The notes beneath the pieces are model-generated. The model ran no database searches. It was not told where the DNA came from and saw only the letters and a program-made list of their open reading frames with translations. A program made the translations under genes and the position numbers. A DNA stretch of 60,791 nucleotides from an uncultured Prevotellaceae bacterium (GTDB lineage Bacteria > Bacteroidota > Bacteroidia > Bacteroidales > Bacteroidaceae), in contig ONCK01000016.1 of assembly GCA_900316315.1 (NCBI GenBank), positions 1 through 60,791 on the forward strand. The letters run 5' to 3'. This document shows, piece after piece, positions 1-8,880 of this stretch (positions are counted from its first letter, which is position 1; every line of letters starts with the position of its first letter).

Positions 1-264
1 GTAGCGGACAGATGGCGAGAGCAGCAGATGGCGGAGCTTGCGGGTCGAGACATCGTCCGTAGGCCAGGGACGGTAGCCTGCCGTCATGCCTACCGACCAG
101 TGTGGTGCCACACGGAGTCCGACACGCAGATTAGGGGTGAGCACGCCATCGTACAACAGGTTGTTGCTGACCGTAACGACCTGTGCATAAACATCCGTTA
201 AGGCACAACAGCACAAAGCTGTTAAAATATTAATTTTAAATGTACTATACGTCCCTTTTTTCAT
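1..264 (-). CDS. DUF3575 outer-membrane protein, 5' part only
   Basis: The reading frame starts at an ATG at 264-262 and runs off the left edge, so only the first 88 residues are visible. Residues 1-28 form a signal peptide (KK start, hydrophobic stretch, VYA-Q cleavage site). The mature start, with NNLLYDGVLTPNLRVGLRV followed by GYRPWP and KLRHLLLSPSVRY, matches DUF3575, a Bacteroidota family predicted to form a small outer-membrane beta barrel, often next to fimbrial or exopolysaccharide genes. Family function is unknown. A TACCTTTG promoter box lies about 20 bases upstream, so the gene heads its own transcript with a very short leader. Assignment is by recognised motif spacing, not by a search. 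Confidence 0.75.
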   Translation of the reverse strand, partial: MKKGTYSTFKINILTALCCCALTDVYAQVVTVSNNLLYDGVLTPNLRVGLRVAPHWSVGMTAGYRPWPTDDVSTRKLRHLLLSPSVRY

Positions 265-283
265 TATTAACAAATTATTTCAG

Positions 284-291
284 CAAAGGTA
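284..291 (-). promoter_or_regulatory. Promoter -7 box of the DUF3575 gene
   Basis: On the minus strand this reads TACCTTTG, matching the Bacteroidota -7 consensus TAnnTTTG. The start codon follows about 20 bases downstream. No clear TTTG -33 element is seen 19-21 bases upstream. Confidence 0.5.
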
Positions 292-431
292 CAAATAAAT
301 GCTCACCCAGAGAATAATTTTAATAAAAAGACCAACAAAATTAACATTCTTTAGCACTTTTGTTTGATTCTCATGGCTAAAATCAGCAAATAGTATAATA
401 AAACACCATTGATACGTTCGCGTTCCAGGCT

Positions 432-677
432 ATGATTATCCTTGCCTGCACCAAATTCATTTCTGCCGCACGTGCGCTCCTGGGCATAAGGGGCAGTGTA
501 TCGGGCCTGCCACAGATGAGCGTAAGCAAGATAGAAACGTTGCTGCTGGAGTCGAAGTTCTTCGCCCAGATAGCCGATGCAATGAATTTCACGTCGCTCT
601 CTTACTTCAGCCGCTACTGCACCAAGCATCTTGGCCAGTCGCCCAGCGAGTACCGTCTGAGTCTTCAACCGAAATAA
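432..677 (+). pseudogene. Remnant of an AraC-family regulator (C-terminal half of the HTH domain)
   Basis: The 81-residue frame carries, from residue 33 to 75, the second half of an AraC/XylS DNA-binding domain: a SKIETLLLESK helix, then IADAMNFTSLSYFSRYCTKH and GQSPSEYR, which is the usual IA..-GF-s-syFsr-F-kk-G-sPseYR pattern. The first helix-turn-helix and any sensor domain are missing, and residues 1-27 are not recognisable. A complete AraC protein is about 250-300 residues. It is therefore a decayed or truncated gene sitting between the DUF3575 gene and ppdK. Translation of the fragment is not supported by any promoter seen. Confidence 0.6.
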
Positions 678-702
678 AGTATATTTAGCAAATACAATAG
701 AA

Positions 703-732
703 AAGGGGCCTGCCCAAGCGGACAGGTCCCTT
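703..732 (-). terminator. Terminator of ppdK
   Basis: Inverted repeat 703-712 / 723-732 (AAGGGACCTG paired with CAGGCCCCTT on the minus strand, one G-U pair, 10-base loop) followed on the minus strand by TTTTCTATT. It lies 24 bases past the ppdK stop codon. Confidence 0.8.
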
Positions 733-755
733 ATACATATTATTATATAGTTAGC

Positions 756-3476
756 TTACTCTTCGACAGCAGCCTGGGCGGCGGCCAGACGAGCAATAGG
801 CACGCGGAAAGGTGAGCAGCTTACGTAGTCAAGTCCTACCTTGTTGCAGAACTTCACAGATGAAGGTTCGGCTCCGTGCTCGCCACAGATACCACAACGC
901 AGCTTAGGATTGACCGAGCGGCCTTTCTTTACGGCCATATCAATAAACTGTCCAACGCCATTCTGGTCAAGTACGCGGAAGGGATCATCACGCAGGATCT
1001 TCTTGTCAATATAGTCCTGAAGGAAATTGTTGATATCGTCACGGCTAAAGCCGAATGTCATCTGCGTCAAGTCATTGGTACCAAAAGAGAAGTACTGAGC
1101 ATGCTCGGCGATATGGTTGGCCGTAAGGGCTGCACGAGGAATCTCTATCATTGTACCCACCTCGAAATCAATGGTCACGCCCGTTTCTTCAAAGAGTTTG
1201 TTAGCCGTATCACGGATAATCTTTTCCTGCATCGTAAACTCATTGTCCGTGCATACAAGTGGAACCATGATTTCAGGCTTAGGATTGTAGCCTTCCTTCT
1301 TAAGTTTGATGGCTGCGCCAATGATGGCCTTGGTCTGCATTTCCGTAATCTCGGGATACGTAATACCCAGGCGGCATCCGCGGTGACCGAGCATAGGATT
1401 GTGCTCATTGAGGCTGGCAACGCGCTGCTGAATAAACTTAAGCGGCATATTCATATCCTTAGCCATGACTTCCTGCCCTTTCAGATCATGAGGAACGAAC
1501 TCATGCAGGGGGGGATCAAGCAAACGGATATTGACTGGCAGTCCGTCCATAGCCTTGAAGATGCCTTCAAAATCCTTCTCCTGATAAGGAAGCAACTTGG
1601 CAAGCGCCTTCTTGCGACCCTCCAGATCAGGAGCGAGAATCATTTCGCGCATGGCGACAATCTTCTCTGCTTCAAAGAACATGTGCTCCGTACGACACAA
1701 GCCTATACCGACAGCTCCGAAGTTACGGGCTACTTCTGCATCGTGAGGCGTGTCAGCATTGGTACGTACACGCATCTTGGTATATTTATCGCAGAGTTTC
1801 ATAAGATCAGCAAAGTCACCGGATACCTCGGCAGCTTTGGTCTGTACCTTGCCATCATAAACTTCGCCTGTGCTGCCATTAAGAGAGATGAAGTCTCCCT
1901 CCTTGAGCAGTTTGCCACCGATCTCGACAGTGCGGGCCTTGTAGTCCACGCGGATGGAGCCTGCTCCACTGACGCAGCACTTACCCATACCACGGGCTAC
2001 GACAGCTGCATGACTGGTCATACCGCCACGTGCAGTAAGGATACCCTCGGCCACTGCCATACCGGCAAGGTCCTCAGGACTTGTCTCGATGCGGACGAGG
2101 ACAACCTTGTGGTTGTCAGCTGCCCACTTGGCAGCATCGTCAGCAAAAAATACAATCTGTCCGCTAGCAGCACCCGGAGATGCAGGTAGTCCTCTGGTGA
2201 GCACTTTGGCCTTAGCCTGAGCCTTCTTGTCAAATATGGGGTGAAGGAGTTCATCCAGCTTATTGGGTTCGCAGCGCAGAAGGGCTGTCTTTTCATCGAT
2301 CTTACCTTCCTTGACGAGGTCCATGGCAATCTTGACCATGGCGCTACCCGTTCGCTTACCGTTACGGCACTGGAGCAGCCACAACTTACCTTCCTGTACC
2401 GTAAACTCCATGTCTTGCATGTCGCGGTAATGATCTTCGAGTTTTTTCTGAATATCGTCGAGTTGATGATAAATCTCTGGGAAAGCTTCCTCCATTGAAG
2501 GATACTTGCTAGCGCGCTCCTGCTCGTCAATGCCTTGGAGCTGTGCCCAGCGCTGGCTGCCCAGTTTGGTAATTTGCTGAGGCGTACGGATACCAGCTAC
2601 AACATCTTCACCTTGAGCGTTGACAAGCCATTCACCATTGAAGACATTCTCACCTGTTGCAGCATCACGGCTGAAGCATACGCCTGTAGCAGAAGTGTTG
2701 CCCATATTGCCAAATACCATCGCCATGACGGTAACTGCCGTTCCCCACTCTGCTGGTATACCCTCCATCTTACGGTAGAGGATGGCGCGATCATTCATCC
2801 AACTGTCAAATACAGCACAGATAGCGCCCCAGAGTTGCTCCTCGGGGTCATCTGGAAAGTTTTGGCCGGTCTTTTCCTTAATAGCTGTCTTAAAGAGCTT
2901 AACAAGCTTCTTGAGATCGTCAACTGTCAGATCGGTGTCCTGTACGATACCACGCTCGCCCTTGACCTGCTCTATGATGGCCTCAAAGGGATCTATGTCC
3001 TCCTTGTTTTGCGGTTTGAGCTGCAATACGACATCTCCGTACATCTGAACGAAACGTCTGTAAGCATCGTAAGCGAAACGCGGATTGTCCGTCTTGGCAG
3101 CCAGGCCTTCGACCACTTCGTCATTGAGTCCGAGGTTGAGGATGGTATCCATCATACCCGGCATAGAGGCTCTAGCTCCTGAACGTACACTCACAAGCAA
3201 TGGATTGCGTGCGTCACCAAACTTCATGCCGATCTGGTCCTCGATATGCTTGATACTGTCTTTTACTCCTTCACGCAGGAGCTCAACAGTCTTCTCTTTA
3301 CCTATCTTGTAATACTCGTTGCATACATCCGTAGTGATAGTAAATCCGGGAGGAACCGGCACGCCGATGAGATTCATCTCGGCTAAGTTTGCACCTTTGC
3401 CGCCGAGCAAGTTGCGCATGTCTGCACGACCTTCTGCCTTACCGCTTCCAAAGGTATAAATTCGCTTACTTTCCAT
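756..3476 (-). CDS. ppdK: Pyruvate, phosphate dikinase
   Basis: Cytosolic enzyme that interconverts pyruvate + ATP + phosphate and phosphoenolpyruvate + AMP + pyrophosphate; in anaerobic Bacteroidales it works at the PEP/pyruvate node of glycolysis and gluconeogenesis. The 906-residue length is normal. An N-terminal ATP-grasp domain begins with GGKGANLAEM near residue 26. The swivelling phosphohistidine domain has GGMTSHAAVVARGMGK, with the phosphorylated His at residue 489. The C-terminal TIM barrel has CGICGEHG, with the catalytic Cys at residue 864. Monocistronic: a TACTTTTG box lies about 40 bases upstream and a terminator follows the stop. No linked regulatory kinase is present. Confidence 0.97.
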   Translation of the reverse strand: MESKRIYTFGSGKAEGRADMRNLLGGKGANLAEMNLIGVPVPPGFTITTDVCNEYYKIGKEKTVELLREGVKDSIKHIEDQIGMKFGDARNPLLVSVRSGARASMPGMMDTILNLGLNDEVVEGLAAKTDNPRFAYDAYRRFVQMYGDVVLQLKPQNKEDIDPFEAIIEQVKGERGIVQDTDLTVDDLKKLVKLFKTAIKEKTGQNFPDDPEEQLWGAICAVFDSWMNDRAILYRKMEGIPAEWGTAVTVMAMVFGNMGNTSATGVCFSRDAATGENVFNGEWLVNAQGEDVVAGIRTPQQITKLGSQRWAQLQGIDEQERASKYPSMEEAFPEIYHQLDDIQKKLEDHYRDMQDMEFTVQEGKLWLLQCRNGKRTGSAMVKIAMDLVKEGKIDEKTALLRCEPNKLDELLHPIFDKKAQAKAKVLTRGLPASPGAASGQIVFFADDAAKWAADNHKVVLVRIETSPEDLAGMAVAEGILTARGGMTSHAAVVARGMGKCCVSGAGSIRVDYKARTVEIGGKLLKEGDFISLNGSTGEVYDGKVQTKAAEVSGDFADLMKLCDKYTKMRVRTNADTPHDAEVARNFGAVGIGLCRTEHMFFEAEKIVAMREMILAPDLEGRKKALAKLLPYQEKDFEGIFKAMDGLPVNIRLLDPPLHEFVPHDLKGQEVMAKDMNMPLKFIQQRVASLNEHNPMLGHRGCRLGITYPEITEMQTKAIIGAAIKLKKEGYNPKPEIMVPLVCTDNEFTMQEKIIRDTANKLFEETGVTIDFEVGTMIEIPRAALTANHIAEHAQYFSFGTNDLTQMTFGFSRDDINNFLQDYIDKKILRDDPFRVLDQNGVGQFIDMAVKKGRSVNPKLRCGICGEHGAEPSSVKFCNKVGLDYVSCSPFRVPIARLAAAQAAVEE

Positions 3477-3513
3477 AATATAATATCTTGTAATTTTTAA
3501 AATTTCGAGTTTG

Positions 3514-3521
3514 CAAAAGTA
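3514..3521 (-). promoter_or_regulatory. Candidate -7 box of ppdK
   Basis: Reads TACTTTTG on the minus strand (TAnnTTTG consensus), about 38 bases before the ppdK ATG. The -33 element is not evident, so the call rests on the -7 box and its position. Confidence 0.45.
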
Positions 3522-3742
3522 CTTATTTTTTTATAGTCTCAGCCTGTTTCATCCGTTTTTTTGAGGGCGAAAAACGCTTTTTTTGTGCAGTATTCTTGTC
3601 TTCGGTTGAGAAGGCTCAAAATAAGCCAACAGCAAATGACAAATCGAGGCCATCAAATCGCATAATAAGAGCATAGAAATTAGTCATTTATCTTTCTGAT
3701 ACCTTTATGCGTCAAAGGAGAATCCGATTGCACAAAAATACA

Positions 3743-3771
3743 GGCCCGATCCTGTTTGATTAGATCGGGCC
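3743..3771 (-). terminator. Terminator of the pheS-rny group
   Basis: Perfect 9-bp stem, 3743-3751 paired with 3763-3771 (GGCCCGATC / GATCGGGCC), 11-base loop, followed on the minus strand by TGTATTTTTG. It lies about 50 bases past the rny stop. Confidence 0.8.
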
Positions 3772-3819
3772 CGTATTCAGGGTTTATAAGAAATGTTTTC
3801 GATTGTTGTCGATACGATA

Positions 3820-5349
3820 TTACTTGGCGTAATTGACCGAACGGACTTCGCGGATTACGGTAATCTTGACCTGACCAGGATAAGTCATCTCATCCTGTAT
3901 CTTCTTGGCGATATTGGCACTAAGTTCTGCGCTCTGAGCATCGTCAATCTTGTCTGCACCAACAATGACACGAAGTTCACGACCGGCCTGAATGGCATAA
4001 GTCTTAGTGACGCCCGGATAGCTCATGGCAATGTTTTCCAAGTCATTGAGGCGCTTGATGTAGGCTTCCACGACTTCGCGGCGGGCACCGGGCCGAGCGC
4101 CACTGATTGCGTCACATACCTGAACGATTGGGGCAATGAGTGATGTCATCTCTATCTCGTCGTGGTGAGCTCCTATGGCATTGCAAATATCGGGTTTCTC
4201 CTTATACTGCTCAGCTATCTTCATACCATAAATAGCGTGAGACAGTTCTGTCTCCTCATCGGGCACTTTGCCGATATCGTGGAGCAATCCGGCCCGCTTA
4301 GCCTTCTTAGGATTAAGGCCAAGCTCTGCCGCCATCACAGCGCTGAGATTGGCAGTCTCGCGGGCGTGCTGCAGAAGGTTTTGTCCGTAGCTGGAACGAT
4401 ACTTCATCTTACCGATGATACGGATGAGCTCAGGGTGAAGTCCGTGTATACCGAGGTCGATTGCCGTGCGCTTACCCGTCTCGAGGATCTCCTCCTCTAC
4501 CTGCTTGGTTACCTTGGCTACGACTTCCTCGATACGTGCAGGGTGGATACGGCCGTCGGCGATGAGCTGGTGCAGGGCAAGGCGGCATATCTCGCGGCGT
4601 ACGGGGTCAAAGGCGGAGATGACAATGGCCTCTGGCGTGTCGTCCACGACAATCTCGACACCAGTGGCGGCTTCAAGAGCCCGGATATTGCGGCCTTCGC
4701 GACCGATGATACGTCCCTTAACCTCGTCATTGTCAATATGGAATACCGTTACGCTATTTTCTATCGCCGTCTCAGTAGCCACGCGCTGGATGGTCTGGAT
4801 AACAATCTTCTTAGCTGCCTTGTTGGCCGTCATCTTGGCCTCGTCCATGATGTCGTTGATGTAACTCTGAGCATCGGTCTTGGCCTCGTCCTTGAGGGAG
4901 ACAATGAGATGCTCCTTGGCTTCCTCTGCTGAGAGGCCGCTGATGGTCTCGAGCTTCTCGCGCTCCTGCTGCTGCATCTTGTCGAGCTCTTCCTTCTTGC
5001 GCTGGAGAAGCAGTTGCTGGTTCTCGAGATTGGACTGTTCCTTGTCGAGATCATTCTTGCGTCGGGTGATGGCGTTTTGCCTCTGATTGAGGTTGAGCTC
5101 ACGCTGCTTCAGCTTGTTTTCCGACTGGAGGAGCTTCTGGTTGCGTTGCTGAACCTCTTTTTCAAGTTCGTTTTTCTTATTGAGAAATACTTCTTTGACT
5201 TCGAGCAGTTTCTTTTCCTTGATGCCGGCAGCATCCTTGTGTGCTTCGGCAATGACTTGGTTGTATTTGCTCTTGAGAACAAATCGGAATACAACAAAGC
5301 CTATGATTGCGCCTACGATGAGGCTACCAATAATATAGATAATTGTCAT
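3820..5349 (-). CDS. rny: Ribonuclease Y
   Basis: Membrane-anchored endoribonuclease that initiates mRNA decay. The 509-residue protein has one N-terminal transmembrane helix (about residues 4-25), a long charged coiled coil (about 30-190), a KH RNA-binding domain containing [19 protein letters not shown], and an HD domain whose metal-binding LLHDIGK has His357-Asp358. Length and domain order are standard. It is the last gene of a minus-strand group after zapA, with a terminator behind it. Linkage of rny with zapA and pheS is typical of Bacteroidales. Confidence 0.96.
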   Translation of the reverse strand: MTIIYIIGSLIVGAIIGFVVFRFVLKSKYNQVIAEAHKDAAGIKEKKLLEVKEVFLNKKNELEKEVQQRNQKLLQSENKLKQRELNLNQRQNAITRRKNDLDKEQSNLENQQLLLQRKKEELDKMQQQEREKLETISGLSAEEAKEHLIVSLKDEAKTDAQSYINDIMDEAKMTANKAAKKIVIQTIQRVATETAIENSVTVFHIDNDEVKGRIIGREGRNIRALEAATGVEIVVDDTPEAIVISAFDPVRREICRLALHQLIADGRIHPARIEEVVAKVTKQVEEEILETGKRTAIDLGIHGLHPELIRIIGKMKYRSSYGQNLLQHARETANLSAVMAAELGLNPKKAKRAGLLHDIGKVPDEETELSHAIYGMKIAEQYKEKPDICNAIGAHHDEIEMTSLIAPIVQVCDAISGARPGARREVVEAYIKRLNDLENIAMSYPGVTKTYAIQAGRELRVIVGADKIDDAQSAELSANIAKKIQDEMTYPGQVKITVIREVRSVNYAK

Positions 5350-5418
5350 AATGTGGAAATTGTAGATATTGTACTGTTTGTCTTTTGGGTTTAGCGCATA
5401 GGATTTGAAGTCACGTTC

Positions 5419-5703
5419 CTACTTCTTGTCAAGTTGCAGCACTTGGTCGATGGTGTGAATCATGTCTCTCACACGGTCGTCAATGCCCGTCTCTTGCGTC
5501 AAACTTACAGCAATATCTATCAAGGCCATAGCCATATAGTCCTCCTTCTCCTGGTCGGGAAAGACATTGATATATCTACGGATTTTCTCGTTGATTAGCT
5601 GGGCGGCTCTCCTGTATATCTCCTCGTATCTGCGATCTATCTCGAGAGGATACGTCTTTGACCCAATCGTGAGTTGGATAGAGAGTGTATCAGAATCATT
5701 CAT
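5419..5703 (-). CDS. zapA: Cell division protein ZapA
   Basis: Small cytosolic protein (94 residues) that binds and bundles FtsZ filaments at mid-cell. The N-terminal part (SIQLTIGSKTYPLEIDRRYE) is the ZapA head domain, followed by an amphipathic helix rich in ILE/QK expected to form the antiparallel coiled coil. I choose the ATG at 5703; the frame is open for another 28 codons upstream, but that stretch does not resemble the family and would overlap the upstream coiled-coil gene. It lies between rny and that gene, probably in one transcript. Confidence 0.85.
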   Translation of the reverse strand: MNDSDTLSIQLTIGSKTYPLEIDRRYEEIYRRAAQLINEKIRRYINVFPDQEKEDYMAMALIDIAVSLTQETGIDDRVRDMIHTIDQVLQLDKK

Positions 5704-5762
5704 TTCTGTGTCGGTTGCCGTAAGTTGTTGAAACGTGGCCGGGCTGAGGCTTGGGCAGGAGA

Positions 5763-6020
5763 CTATGCGCTGAGCAGTGCGATGCACTTGTCAATCTCGC
5801 GTATCAGTCTCGAGACATAGAGTTTGGTCTGTCGTATGTCGTCCTTGCTGAGCTTGAGTGTCGTGGCAGTTCTGAGCTCCTCATACTGCTTCTTAAGCTG
5901 CTCGTTCTCCTCCTTGAGGATACGTGCTGCCTCTTCATACTTCTCAAGGTTGTGATACTGCCTGATCAGTATGTTGAGTTTTACTTTAAGCTCGTCGAGC
6001 AAGTCCTTGCGTTCAGCCAT
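5763..6020 (-). CDS. Small coiled-coil protein next to ZapA (ZapB-like position)
   Basis: An 85-residue, highly charged, almost wholly helical protein with heptad-like spacing of Leu and Ile (LLDELKVKLNILIRQ, then ILKEENEQLKKQYEEL). No enzymatic motif, membrane segment or signal peptide. Its place directly before zapA, separated by about 60 bases, and its resemblance in size and composition to ZapB-type coiled coils suggest a division-associated role, but homology to ZapB is not shown here. Probably co-transcribed with zapA and rny. Confidence 0.75.
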   Translation of the reverse strand: MAERKDLLDELKVKLNILIRQYHNLEKYEEAARILKEENEQLKKQYEELRTATTLKLSKDDIRQTKLYVSRLIREIDKCIALLSA

Positions 6021-6073
6021 GTTGTGACGTTAACTTTGCAAAGTTAGTCTTTTTCTGTCGAGAATTGTTGTTT

Positions 6074-6715
6074 TTACTTCTCTTTTTTATCTTCTGTGTC
6101 TTTGGGCTTGGGCTCCTTCTTGGCGAGCAGTATAATATGGTAAACATACTCTGTCATCCAGTCAGAGGAGTATCCGAGGCGCTTCTGGTAGACGCGGACG
6201 TTGTAGACAGATTTGCGTACGCCGGCGTCTTTCCAGTTCTCCTTGGTCAGGATATCATCGACGCCCTGCTTGACGACGCTGTAAATAGTCTTCTTAAATA
6301 CTGAAGGGATGCGGAGCTTCCACTGCATGGTATTGGACAAAACCATCAGCAACTCCTGACTGAAGCCCTGGAAAAGATACATGTAGTCTCTCACGTCGTT
6401 GGGCTTATGGCAGTTGCGCTTGATACTATCGTCAATATCCTTAAAAAATGTATCTGACATTTTGTATAGCTCCTCGAGCATCTTCTGACAGCGATTTTTC
6501 TCACCCAGACCGAGCTTATTGTTGACTGTCGGCACGTGAAGGGTTTGCTTAAACACGCGCAAGTCGGGCAGCACGCTCAAGTTGGTAATACCGAGTCTCG
6601 AGGCGATGACACTCTGATAATAGACACGGATGAGGTACATAAAATCCTCCATACCGCCTACACGGGAACCGTCATCGGCTTGATGTTTGCCAAAGAGTTT
6701 AGATAGTATACTCAT
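6074..6715 (-). CDS. Conserved hypothetical protein between pheS and the zapA group
   Basis: 213 residues from the ATG at 6715 (MSILSKLFGKH); the frame extends 10 codons further but that stretch lacks a good start. The protein is soluble, mixed alpha, rich in Tyr, Lys and Val, with a C-terminal lysine-rich tail (KKEPKPKDTEDKKEK). No signal peptide, transmembrane helix or catalytic motif was recognised. It sits 45 bases after the pheS stop and 53 bases before the coiled-coil gene, so it is probably co-transcribed with translation, division and RNA-decay genes. Function unknown. Confidence 0.8.
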   Translation of the reverse strand: MSILSKLFGKHQADDGSRVGGMEDFMYLIRVYYQSVIASRLGITNLSVLPDLRVFKQTLHVPTVNNKLGLGEKNRCQKMLEELYKMSDTFFKDIDDSIKRNCHKPNDVRDYMYLFQGFSQELLMVLSNTMQWKLRIPSVFKKTIYSVVKQGVDDILTKENWKDAGVRKSVYNVRVYQKRLGYSSDWMTEYVYHIILLAKKEPKPKDTEDKKEK

Positions 6716-6760
6716 ATATGAAATTTGTATGTTGTGCCTGGTCAAGAGGCCGGGGCTGGA

Positions 6761-7804
6761 TTAGTTGGCTGACTTAAACTCGTCAAGGAAGCGTACATCG
6801 TTTTCGGAGAACATGCGCAGGTCCTTGACTTGGTACTTCAGATTGGTGATGCGTTCTACGCCCAGTCCGAATGCGTAGCCACTGTATACTTTGCTGTCGA
6901 TGCCGCACAGCTCAAGAACATTGGGGTCTACCATACCGCAACCAAGAATCTCGACCCATCCCGTGCCCTTGCAGAAGCTGCACCCCTTACCGCCGCAGAT
7001 ATGGCAACTGATATCCATCTCTGCAGAGGGCTCTGTGAAAGGGAAATAGGAGGGACGCAGGCGTATCTGCGTATCCTTGCCAAACATCTCCCGGGCGAAG
7101 AGCAGCAACATCTGCTTAAGGTCTGCGAAAGAGACGCCTTTGTCAACATACAGTCCTTCTACCTGATGGAAGAAACAGTGAGCTCTGGCCGTGATGGTCT
7201 CGTTGCGGTATACACGGCCCGGACAAATCACGCGGATAGGCGGCTGCTGGTGCTCCATCACACGAGCCTGTACCGAACTGGTATGGCTTCTGAGGATGAT
7301 ATTCTTGGTCACATCGAGCGCACTCTGTTCTACGAAGAAAGTGTCCTGCATATCACGTGCCGGATGGTCAGCAGCAAAATTCATCTTGGTGAATACGTGC
7401 AAATCATCCTCCACCTCCGGGCCATCAGCCAGACAGAAGCCCAGACGGCTAAAGATGTCGATGATCTCATTGCGGACGATGGAGATTGGATGACGCGTGC
7501 CCAATTCCTCCGGAAAGGCCGTACGCGTCAAGTCGAGCTTCTGCTCATGACTGGACGTGTCATGCTGCAATTGGGCACGGATCTCATTGATCTTATCCTG
7601 TGCCCTAGTCTTCAACTTATTGAGAGCGATGCCAAGCTCCTTCTTCTGGTCCGGACTCACCGTGCGGAAGTCCTTCATCAAGTCACTGATGACGCCTTTA
7701 CGACTCAGGTACTTGATGCGCAGCTCCTCCAATTCCCTATCATTGGATGCTTTGAGCTCCTCTACCTGAGCAAGCATTTTCTGAATGTTATCTTTAAGTA
7801 ACAT
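6761..7804 (-). CDS. pheS: Phenylalanine-tRNA ligase alpha subunit
   Basis: Catalytic subunit of the alpha2-beta2 enzyme that charges tRNA-Phe. The 347 residues comprise an N-terminal coiled coil (about 1-90) and a class II core with LRSHTSSVQARVM, motif 2 around GRVYRNE-TARAHCFFHQVEG, and motif 3 GYAFGLGVERI near the C terminus. A CHICGGKGCSFCKGTG zinc-ribbon-like insertion is present, as in many bacterial PheS. The beta subunit gene pheT is not in the window, so the two subunits are unlinked here, as is usual in Bacteroidales. A TAGTTTTG box lies about 40 bases upstream. Confidence 0.96.
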   Translation of the reverse strand: MLLKDNIQKMLAQVEELKASNDRELEELRIKYLSRKGVISDLMKDFRTVSPDQKKELGIALNKLKTRAQDKINEIRAQLQHDTSSHEQKLDLTRTAFPEELGTRHPISIVRNEIIDIFSRLGFCLADGPEVEDDLHVFTKMNFAADHPARDMQDTFFVEQSALDVTKNIILRSHTSSVQARVMEHQQPPIRVICPGRVYRNETITARAHCFFHQVEGLYVDKGVSFADLKQMLLLFAREMFGKDTQIRLRPSYFPFTEPSAEMDISCHICGGKGCSFCKGTGWVEILGCGMVDPNVLELCGIDSKVYSGYAFGLGVERITNLKYQVKDLRMFSENDVRFLDEFKSAN

Positions 7805-7838
7805 AGCTATCTACTTTGATTTCTTGCAAATTCAACTG

Positions 7839-7846
7839 CAAAACTA
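7839..7846 (-). promoter_or_regulatory. Candidate -7 box of pheS
   Basis: TAGTTTTG on the minus strand, about 35 bases before the pheS ATG. The -33 position is poorly conserved. Confidence 0.4.
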
Positions 7847-8263
7847 CTCAAATCCCTGCACATAGGCAATAGAAAGTCTCCATTTTATCTTTATCACCGT
7901 TTCCTCCTTGTTCTTCTTTTACATGATAGTCCGTCAGTCTCCAGCCCCAACAGAACCAGGTGGTGACGGTAGCCTCGCCTACTCGTATGCCGTCATGTCG
8001 CTCGCATCGCCTATCCTTCGCCGACAGACGGAAATACGGACGAAGTCTGTGGGGCGCCACTCCCCCCCCCACTCCACCATGTACGCTAAGGGGCCTGCGT
8101 CTCTCCTGCGACTGCATCTGTCCACCCTCTTCCGCCAGAAGTCTCAAGACCATATTTTTCCTGAAAGAGAAGGAAAACAAGCGTTAGCCTCCGGAAAACG
8201 GACAGTCATGTAAATGCCTATCTTTCAAGCTTTTATCTCTCTATTAGACTTTATTGCAACTCT

Positions 8264-8357
8264 CTGGCTATCAAGCCGTAGCAACTCGTCTTCCAGTTTA
8301 AACTACATCCGACCTTGTTTAAACTACATCCGACCTTGTATTGCAAACAAGGCGATT
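8264..8357 (+). repeat. Dispersed repeat, copy A
   Basis: Starts with an imperfect inverted repeat (GGCTATCAAGCCGTAG), then GCAACTCGTCTTCCAG, then two tandem 22-base units (TTTAAACTACATCCGACCTTG twice), and ends in a small hairpin CCTTGT-attgca-ACAAGG followed by CGATT. The same order of modules occurs in copies at 28492 (reverse) and 41871, and the terminal part at 49356. Confidence 0.85.
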
Positions 8358-8826
8358 TACCTTCTCGCCCATCCAATCCATCCGAACAGAAACAAAGATC
8401 GAGCGATTGAAATCTGACGCAGACAGATGAGAGGTAAAGAAAGACAGAAATGAAGCAAAAAATTTATATATCTGGCAGAGGTGCCTCTTCTGAAGGCTCA
8501 AGCCGCACCACCACAGACCGCCCGACATGTCGTTCTACCCGTCATCTTGTTTGTGACAGATTGAACTTTAGGTCACACAAAAGGGCGACCACACTAGAGA
8601 CAAATTGCCCTTCTGCATAGAGACTAAACTCGTCGTCGCGTACACTAGGCCACACTCAACTGGACAAGCCGAGGCTGTACAAAACAACACTTGGGACGGG
8701 AGACACGGCACGATACACAAGGCTTCGTTTGCCTGCCAGCTGATGCTCGTAGTGCTTCATTATACGCAAGAGGTGGCCGAATTTGCCTACAAGAAGCAGC
8801 CGAAATTGTGAAAAATAGTTTTTCCA

Positions 8827-8858
8827 TTTGCCATTGTCCCCCACAAGCAGTATCTTTG
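8827..8858 (+). promoter_or_regulatory. parA promoter
   Basis: TTTG (8827-8830), 20 bases, TATCTTTG (8851-8858): an exact fit to the Bacteroidota consensus. Transcription should begin near 8865, leaving a leader of only about 16 bases before the parA ATG at 8881. This argues against using the TTG at 8863 as start. Confidence 0.8.
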
Positions 8859-8880
8859 CAAATTGATAGAGACTACATCC

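Larger units (their letters stand above)
3477..3819. other. Gene-free stretch between ppdK and rny
   Basis: Holds the ppdK promoter (3514-3521) at one end and the rny terminator (3743-3771) at the other. I see no gene or RNA between them. Confidence 0.6.
7805..8880. other. Gene-free stretch between pheS and parA
   Basis: About 1.08 kb without a credible gene. It holds the pheS promoter box (7839-7846), a run of nine C (8062-8070), one copy of the dispersed repeat (8264-8357), a possible hairpin AAGGGC/GCCCTT (8580-8612) and the parA promoter (8827-8858). Several frames of 60-110 codons are open on both strands but have no recognisable protein sequence. Confidence 0.55.

Noticed and set aside
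876-2189. 437-codon open frame on the plus strand inside ppdK
   Set aside because: It is the antisense shadow of a strongly conserved enzyme; no family motif or promoter is associated with it.
7848-8213. Overlapping open frames of 75-110 codons on both strands around the C9 run
   Set aside because: Both strands are open over the same bases, no homology is recognisable and the Gly/Pro-rich parts come from the C run.
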